Shown here one piece after another: positions 58,693 through 64,000 of a DNA stretch of 64,000 nt. Under the pieces are notes generated by a model, which was given only the letters and a program-made list of their open reading frames with translations, was not told the DNA's origin and searched no databases. Position numbers and translations under genes: made by a program. The DNA is from Gammaproteobacteria bacterium (lineage in GTDB: Bacteria; Pseudomonadota; Gammaproteobacteria; GRL18). The stretch lies in contig JADGDG010000003.1 in NCBI GenBank assembly GCA_016744995.1, forward strand, positions 62,001 to 126,000, given 5' to 3'. Each line of letters starts with the position of its first letter. Positions within the stretch are counted from its first letter, which is position 1.

Positions 58693-59685
58693 TCACCTCA
58701 ATTGAGGTGCAATATTAAAACCACTGATTTCTGCCATTGTTGCAGCCATTGAAGCACCCATTTTTTTAGCAAAACGGTCTAAGAAAGCTTCTGAAACAGT
58801 AAAGTCTTTAATTTTTTCTGCACCAATCACATCACGAGCAACAGAACTGCTGCTGCCCAGCTTATCAACCAGACCTAATTCAATTGATTGCTCTCCCGTC
58901 CAGACATAACCGCTGAACAGCAGAGGATTATCTTTAAGTTTATCGCCACGGCCTTTTTTAACTACTGCAACAAATTGTTCATGAATATTTTTCAACATGG
59001 TTTTCGCATGATCAATATCCCCTTCTTGAGGTTTGGAAAATGGATCAAGAAACCCCTTATGATCACCGGCAGTATACAAACGCCGGGTAACCCCGACTTT
59101 TTCAATAGCATTTTCAAAACCAAAGCCGTCCATCAAAACACCAATAGAACCCACCATACTACCCTTATCTGCATAAATTTCATCTGCTGCTGCTGCAATG
59201 TAGTAACCACCTGAGGCACAAATATCAACAATGACAGCATAAACTTTCACCTCTGGATGCAGTTCTTTGAGACGATAAATTTCATCATTAATATAAGCAG
59301 ATTGAACAGGACTGCCTCCGGGCGTATTCATGCGCAAAATCACACCCTTAGTTTTTTTATCTTCAAAAGCATCACGTAGAGCAGTAATAATATTATCTGC
59401 ACTTGCTTTAGACTCTGAGGAAATGACACCTTCAACATTAATCACTGCTGTGTGTTTAGCTGTAGCCTTTTCCAGTGAATTGGCATCAAATGGTGAAAAA
59501 ACCAAAACTGCAAGAACGATAATATAAGTCAAAAATGCGAGTTTGAAAAAAATACCCCAGCGGCGAGTTGTACGCCTTTCTTTAAGCGCAGACATGGCCA
59601 AATCTTCAACCAGCTTTTTCTCCCAGCCGCTTTTAGCAGTCATTTTGTCATAATCATCATTAAGTTGAATTTCATCTTTGTCCAT
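58693..59685 (-). CDS. sppA: Signal peptide peptidase SppA-type S49 peptidase
   Basis: A membrane-anchored serine protease, 330 residues from the ATG at 59685 (AGGAA upstream; an ATG at 59706 adds seven residues). One helix near 47-65 is followed by the S49 fold: VINVEGVI, MNTPGGSP, the nucleophile Ser in CASGGYYIA and the general-base Lys in AGDHKGFLDPF. It has only one half-domain, as in SohB or Gram-positive SppA types. The HAD-sppA order downstream of rluC matches Pseudomonas. Confidence 0.93.
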   Translation of the reverse strand: MDKDEIQLNDDYDKMTAKSGWEKKLVEDLAMSALKERRTTRRWGIFFKLAFLTYIIVLAVLVFSPFDANSLEKATAKHTAVINVEGVISSESKASADNIITALRDAFEDKKTKGVILRMNTPGGSPVQSAYINDEIYRLKELHPEVKVYAVIVDICASGGYYIAAAADEIYADKGSMVGSIGVLMDGFGFENAIEKVGVTRRLYTAGDHKGFLDPFSKPQEGDIDHAKTMLKNIHEQFVAVVKKGRGDKLKDNPLLFSGYVWTGEQSIELGLVDKLGSSSSVARDVIGAEKIKDFTVSEAFLDRFAKKMGASMAATMAEISGFNIAPQLR

Positions 59686-59751
59686 TTTTTGTTCCTGAAT
59701 GAGCACACTTAAGTGCCTGTCATTATTAATAAATTTATTTAGGTTTAATGC

Positions 59752-60405
59752 TTAGCACTTAAATAGCCAGTCAGACATTTCCGAAATACTGTCAACACAG
59801 GCTAAAGGCTTATGCTTCAATATATCAGCTTTGTCATGTACACCATAGCTAACAGCCAATGTATCCATACCAATAGAATTTGCCATCAGCATATCATATT
59901 CAGTATCTCCAACCATAATGGCGTCACTCACCTCCAGCCCAAACTCATCCAATAATTCTTCTAACATCTGAGGATGTGGTTTTGAGCGAGTTTCATCAGC
60001 ACAGCGACTGCCATGAAACAGATTTTTCAGATCCGTTTCTATGAGTACAGCCTCAAGCCCCCTCCTTGCCTTACCTGTGGCAATAGCCAGCATAAACCCT
60101 TGATCAATTAATTGCTTGAGCATTTTTTTCACATCATTAAAAAGACCCGAAGGTACATCATTGGCAGTAATAAAATGATATCTGTATCGATCAGCAAAGT
60201 GAGTAATTTGCACCTCGGTTAATTGCGGATAAAGTGATGCTATAGCTTCCCTTAAACCAAGTCCAATGATATTTTTTAATTGCTTCTCTGCAAGGGAAAT
60301 AAGCTGTAAATCTCTGGAAGCACATTGCAGGCAGTCAACAATTCTTGCCTGAGAATCCATTAATGTGCCATCCCAGTCAAAAATTATAAGTTTGTATGCG
60401 GGCAT
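59752..60405 (-). CDS. HAD-superfamily phosphatase
   Basis: A 217-residue phosphoglycolate phosphatase-like hydrolase. It has motif I DWDGTLMDS at the N-terminus, motif II near AIATGKARRG, the lysine in RSKPHPQML and motif IV VGDTEYDMLMA. Substrate is unknown. It sits between rluC and sppA, probably in one operon with a 60-base gap to rluC. Confidence 0.92.
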   Translation of the reverse strand: MPAYKLIIFDWDGTLMDSQARIVDCLQCASRDLQLISLAEKQLKNIIGLGLREAIASLYPQLTEVQITHFADRYRYHFITANDVPSGLFNDVKKMLKQLIDQGFMLAIATGKARRGLEAVLIETDLKNLFHGSRCADETRSKPHPQMLEELLDEFGLEVSDAIMVGDTEYDMLMANSIGMDTLAVSYGVHDKADILKHKPLACVDSISEMSDWLFKC

Positions 60406-60465
60406 TGATTCTATTACTGTAGGAGTTAATTATAAAATGGTCGATACACTGTTTGTTGAACTGAG

Positions 60466-61428
60466 TTAAATTGTTACATTTTTTCTTAAAACAACTAAAA
60501 ACTGTTCCAGTTCATCACTCAAAGGTGCTTTGACAGTGATATTCTTCCCTGATTCCGGATGTTTAAACGTCATTTGAGCTGCATGTAAAAACAATCGTTT
60601 AAGTCCCCGGTTTTTTAAACGCTGATTACAGGCATAATTACCATACTTAGTGTCAGCAGCAACATTATGCCCTAAGTATTTAGAATGAACACGTATTTGA
60701 TGAGTTCGCCCGGTCACAATTTTGATCTCGACCAATGCAGTATCATCAAAGCGTTCCTGTACGGAAAAGAAACTGGTTGATTCTTTTCCCTTTTGATCCA
60801 CCCGAACAAAACGTTCACCCGACTTGAGTTCTTCACGCAAAAGAGGAACCGATACTTTCTGTTTTTTAAAATCAGGCAGCCCACATAAAAGAGCCAGATA
60901 GCGTTTATCCGTTTGACGATAACGAAGTAAATCCTGTACGGCAACCAGGGCACTGCGCTTTTTTGCAATCAATAAACAGCCTGAAGTATCTTTATCCAAA
61001 CGATGAATAAGCTCTAAAAAAGGCTGTTCTGGCCTTAAAGCTCGAATTGCTTCAATAATACCATAACTGACACCGCTTCCACCATGTACTGCTACGCCGC
61101 TGGGTTTATTAATAATCAATAAACAGGAGTCTTCAAAAATAATAGAACCTTCTATCAATGCCAATAATGATCGCCCTGGAGCAGGCAGTGTTTTCTTTGC
61201 TGCAAGCTTAACCGGGGGAACCCTCACGCTATCACCATATTGAAGTTTATAGGTTTGCTTTATTCGCCCTTTATTAACCCGAACTTCACCTTTTCGAATG
61301 ATCTTATAAATATGGCCTTTGGGGATCCCTTTGAGTTGATTTAATAAAAAGTTGTCAATTCTTTGACCAGCATTTTGGTCATCAATTTCAATATATTTGA
61401 CAGAATGATTTATTATTTTATGATTCAT
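60466..61428 (-). CDS. rluC: 23S rRNA pseudouridine synthase RluC
   Basis: Makes pseudouridines in 23S rRNA (positions 955, 2504 and 2580 in E. coli). The 320-residue product has an N-terminal S4 domain (IDNFLLNQLKGIPKGHIYKIIRKGEVRVNKGR) and the catalytic Asp in ELIHRLDKDTSG near residue 143, then KRYLALLCG and RTHQIRVHSKYLGHNVAADTKYG. It is divergent from rne, the standard gammaproteobacterial layout. Confidence 0.95.
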   Translation of the reverse strand: MNHKIINHSVKYIEIDDQNAGQRIDNFLLNQLKGIPKGHIYKIIRKGEVRVNKGRIKQTYKLQYGDSVRVPPVKLAAKKTLPAPGRSLLALIEGSIIFEDSCLLIINKPSGVAVHGGSGVSYGIIEAIRALRPEQPFLELIHRLDKDTSGCLLIAKKRSALVAVQDLLRYRQTDKRYLALLCGLPDFKKQKVSVPLLREELKSGERFVRVDQKGKESTSFFSVQERFDDTALVEIKIVTGRTHQIRVHSKYLGHNVAADTKYGNYACNQRLKNRGLKRLFLHAAQMTFKHPESGKNITVKAPLSDELEQFLVVLRKNVTI

Positions 61429-61771
61429 GCAATATTTCTGTAATTAGACGTTGATGGAATTGGCTTCAGCTGTTATATTGATGCCGTTATATCTTCGCTT
61501 AGTGCGGAACTTATATTATTGAGTTTATTAACTATTTATGAACTTCTTATAAACTCCCGGTCAAGCATCAGATCTGAAGTCAGGAAGAAAATATCCTGAC
61601 AAATAAAGCCTGATTAATGAAGATAGAACCGAATTTGTTAAACATTTCATATTTTATCGAGATTTGTTCTACGAAAAGTAGTAAATAAAATTGATTTTAC
61701 CCAATTTTAGCTATATTTACGATGAATAGAATGCAGTTTAAACAAATAAAACATCATGTTTTACTTATTTA

Positions 61772-61874
61772 TGATTATTGTCCGTTAAAGGCACCCTGTT
61801 AGTTCGGTGCACGGCAATGGAAAGCACTTAAAAACAGTGTTGTACCAGGTTACCCAATTTTTAGACAATAATCA
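61772..61874 (+). ncRNA. Predicted structured RNA element upstream of rne
   Basis: TGATTATTGTC (61772-61782) and GACAATAATCA (61864-61874) form an 11-bp closing stem. Inside it, CCGT...GCACC pairs with GGTGC...ACGG, and GCACT pairs with AGTGT. This multi-branch layout resembles an aptamer or leader domain. No Rfam class was recognised by eye. Confidence 0.45.
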
Positions 61875-62028
61875 GAAAGGCTTATAGCCAAAGACAAACA
61901 CAAAAGTAAACGCATGTATAATTTATAGCTCCTGTGTAAAGTTTACAGGAAAAGTAACAAACGATTTATATAACCTGTTTCAACGCAATACCTGAAATGG
62001 GACTTGGACAATTTTTATGCTTTTAATA

Positions 62029-62062
62029 GCCTGAGCAATTGTAAAAACAATGCTTATCAGGC
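62029..62062 (+). promoter_or_regulatory. Hairpin in the rne leader
   Basis: GCCTG-AGC-A-ATTGT, loop AAAA, ACAAT-GCT-TAT-CAGGC: about 13 base pairs with one bulged A and a small internal loop. No T run follows, so it is a leader hairpin rather than a terminator. Confidence 0.55.
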
Positions 62063-62236
62063 TGAACGTACATTAGCAGTACCAGCATGGATTTATGTAA
62101 AACAATAAAAATGCATAACATAAACTCATGTATTGATGGCAGTTTTAACACCTGCTATCAATAACGTATCGCTCATAGCACGCATAATTTAAAAATTGTT
62201 ATACTTTAACAACTTACTTTGTACTGCTGAGACAGA

Positions 62237-62260
62237 CAAATCTTAATTAATTAAGATTTG
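62237..62260. promoter_or_regulatory. 24-bp perfect palindrome upstream of rne
   Basis: CAAATCTTAATT followed by its exact reverse complement, with no spacer, about 122 bases before the rne ATG. A TTGTTA-TACTT-TAACAA inverted repeat with a TATACT box lies just upstream near 62195-62211, so it may be an operator next to a promoter. Confidence 0.6.
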
Positions 62261-62381
62261 AATTTAAGACTCAATACAGACAAGTCAGTTTAATTCTAAG
62301 TCTGTTATTTTTTCCCGATATAAGCAATGCTGCTTATAAACTTTATATAGTTGAGCCTAAGAGAATTTTGAGCATAACTAT

Positions 62382-64000
62382 ATGAAAAGAATGTTATTTA
62401 ATGCAACTCAACCCGAAGAGTTGCGTGTTGCCCTTGTTGATGGTCAACACCTGTTTAATCTGGATATTGAAACTACCCAGAGAACCCAAAAAAAAGCCAA
62501 TATCTATAAAGCCAGAATTACCCGGGTAGAACCCAGCCTTGAAGCAGCCTTTGTTGATTATGGATCTGAGCGACACGGCTTCCTTCCTCTTAAAGACATC
62601 TCACGCCAATATTTTAGAAAATCTGTCGAACGCGGCAAACGCCCTAATATATCTGAACTACTTCAGGAAGGTATGGAAGTCGTTGTTCAGGTAGACAAAG
62701 AAGAGCGTGGTAATAAAGGTGCTGCTTTAACCACATTTATCAGCCTCCCCGGACGCTATTTAGTTCTGATGCCCAATAATCCCAAAGCAGGAGGAATTTC
62801 AAGACGCATTGAAGGTGATGAACGTTCTGAGTTAAAAGAAATTCTTAACCAGCTGGATGTACCTGAGTCAATGGGACTTATTGTTCGTACCGCCGGTATT
62901 GGTAAAAACATAGAAGAACTACAGCTTGATCTCGATTATTTACTGCATCTCTGGACAGCCATTGATAGCGCTTCAGTTGAACGCAAAGCCCCCTTTCTGA
63001 TTTATCAGGAAAGTAATATTGTCATTCGTGCAATTCGGGATTATCTACGTTCAGACATTACAGAAATTATCATTGATGAAGAAAAAACCTATAAAGAAGC
63101 TTATGACTTCATGCAGCGAGTCATGCCTCAGCATCTTCACAAAGTAAAACTCTATAAAGACAATATTCCCCTGTTTTCACGCTATCAGATAGAAAGTCAG
63201 ATTGAAACGGCCTTTCAACGTGAAGTTCATTTGCCCTCAGGCGGCGCCATTGTTATTGATCACACTGAAGCCTTAATTTCAATTGATATTAACTCCGCAA
63301 GAGCTACCAGAGGCGGAGATATTGAAGAAACAGCATTAAACACCAACCTGGAAGCTGCTGACGAAGTCGCCAGACAATTACGTTTGCGTGATCTCGGTGG
63401 TCTGGTTGTCATTGACTTCATCGACATGTCACCAACAAAAAATCAACGCGCCGTTGAAAACCGTATGAAGGATGCCCTGAAGCTGGATCGCGCACGTGTC
63501 CAGGTCGGACGTATCTCCCGTTTTGGTCTGCTGGAAATGTCTCGCCAGCGTTTAAAACCTTCTCTGGGTGAATCCAGTCAAATCACCTGTCCTCGCTGTA
63601 GTGGTCACGGTACAATCCGCGGCATCGACTCACTTGGCCTGTCGGTATTACGGATCCTTGAAGAAGAATCAATGAAGGAAAATACCGGACGAATTCTAGC
63701 TCAATTACCCGTCAATGTTGCCACCTTCTTACTCAATGATAAACGCGACATCATCAGTGACATTGAAAGCCGTCAAAAAATTACTATCACTCTGATACCC
63801 AATGAAAGCCTGGTCACTCCCCATTATAGAATTGAACGAATTCGTAATGATGAAAACATGACTGAACAATATCAGGTTAACAGCTATAACTTTAACCGCC
63901 TTCTTGATGATGATGAAGCCAACGGCCTGATTTCAGAACCAGTGAAACATGAAGAGCCTGCAGTTAGAGCACCCACATCAATGCAAGCTCAAAAAGCCAA
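62382..64000 (+). CDS. rne: Ribonuclease E, N-terminal part (cut by window edge)
   Basis: The endoribonuclease at the core of the RNA degradosome. The frame is open from the ATG at 62382 to the window end, 539 residues. It opens [21 protein letters not shown], as in RNase E. Then come the S1 domain ([24 protein letters not shown]), the catalytic Asp pair in SIDINSAR and VIDFIDM, and the zinc-link CPRCSGHG near residue 405. The C-terminal scaffold begins at the window edge. Confidence 0.97.
   Translation, partial: MKRMLFNATQPEELRVALVDGQHLFNLDIETTQRTQKKANIYKARITRVEPSLEAAFVDYGSERHGFLPLKDISRQYFRKSVERGKRPNISELLQEGMEVVVQVDKEERGNKGAALTTFISLPGRYLVLMPNNPKAGGISRRIEGDERSELKEILNQLDVPESMGLIVRTAGIGKNIEELQLDLDYLLHLWTAIDSASVERKAPFLIYQESNIVIRAIRDYLRSDITEIIIDEEKTYKEAYDFMQRVMPQHLHKVKLYKDNIPLFSRYQIESQIETAFQREVHLPSGGAIVIDHTEALISIDINSARATRGGDIEETALNTNLEAADEVARQLRLRDLGGLVVIDFIDMSPTKNQRAVENRMKDALKLDRARVQVGRISRFGLLEMSRQRLKPSLGESSQITCPRCSGHGTIRGIDSLGLSVLRILEEESMKENTGRILAQLPVNVATFLLNDKRDIISDIESRQKITITLIPNESLVTPHYRIERIRNDENMTEQYQVNSYNFNRLLDDDEANGLISEPVKHEEPAVRAPTSMQAQKA

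Larger units (their letters stand above)
61429..62381 (+). promoter_or_regulatory. rne leader: rluC-rne intergenic region and rne leader
   Basis: A 953-base stretch with no credible ORF on either strand. It carries several RNA-like structures: a closed multi-stem element at 61772-61874, a hairpin at 61929-61950 (TCCTGT/ACAGGA), a 13-bp stem at 62029-62062 and a 24-bp perfect palindrome at 62237-62260. A promoter-like TTGATT...TATATT pair lies near 61690-61720 with poor spacing. In E. coli the rne leader mediates autoregulation by RNase E; a similar role is likely. Confidence 0.6.

Noticed and set aside
58693-59685. SohB instead of SppA
   Set aside because: Both are S49 peptidases of similar length; the operon with rluC and the HAD gene matches the SppA of Pseudomonas, so SppA was kept.
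61772-61874. Cyclic di-GMP riboswitch or integron attC site
   Set aside because: The GGTTACC string and closing stem are suggestive, but the conserved aptamer core and the attC core sites are missing.

Overview
The window is a continuous stretch of a low-GC (by eye near 40 %) gammaproteobacterial chromosome. This rests on gene order: trigger factor-clpP-clpX-lon-hupB-ppiD with flanking tRNAs, rluC divergent from rne with a HAD phosphatase and sppA behind it, and lptF divergent from pepA-holC-valS are all classic gammaproteobacterial arrangements. NhaD, the YejABEF importer and a PdsR/PdsS-type two-component pair fit a marine or saline-habitat bacterium. The genus cannot be named from sequence alone. 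No insertion sequence, phage, integrase or CRISPR array was seen.

Layout. 1-3.7 kb: the 5' end of an alanine dehydrogenase gene (cut by the window edge), trxB, a TolC-type outer-membrane protein and a small Arg-rich protein. 3.7-12.5 kb: a PilZ-like protein, purL, an RDD membrane protein, a YqiA-type esterase, a Sel1-repeat protein and lptF without lptG. 12.8-21.8 kb: pepA, holC, an acidic unknown, valS and a large DUF349/HEAT protein. 21.9-30.7 kb: a tightly packed, mostly overlapping same-strand run of nine genes: ferritin-like protein, IorA, IorB, AmrS-like radical SAM enzyme, Cys/Met PLP enzyme, fatty-acid desaturase, one-helix protein, Lgt paralogue and left-handed beta-helix protein. 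30.8-37.2 kb: a DUF302 protein and yejABEF. 37.5-47.8 kb: fabI, ppiD, tRNA-Asp, tRNA-Val, hupB, lon, clpX, clpP, tig. 48.0-48.7 kb: four tRNAs (Leu, His, Arg, Pro). 49-59.7 kb: folD, a GIDE-domain protein, lemA, ribA, a small unknown, the PdsR/PdsS pair, an HDOD protein, nhaD and sppA. 59.7-64 kb: HAD phosphatase, rluC, a 950-base leader rich in RNA structure, and rne (cut by the window edge).

The most unusual part is the 21.9-30.7 kb run. It combines 2-oxoacid oxidation (IorAB), radical SAM chemistry, sulfur amino-acid PLP chemistry, lipid desaturation and a diacylglyceryl-transferase paralogue that keeps the family's key arginines. No standard pathway I know groups these. A plausible but unproven reading is a pathway that builds and attaches an unusual lipid, perhaps by diacylglyceryl transfer to a small thiol.

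Other points of interest are the PdsR/PdsS pair with no sortase or sortase substrate in view, structured leader RNAs before rne, valS and tig, and a GIDE-domain protein with a canonical EF-hand loop inserted.
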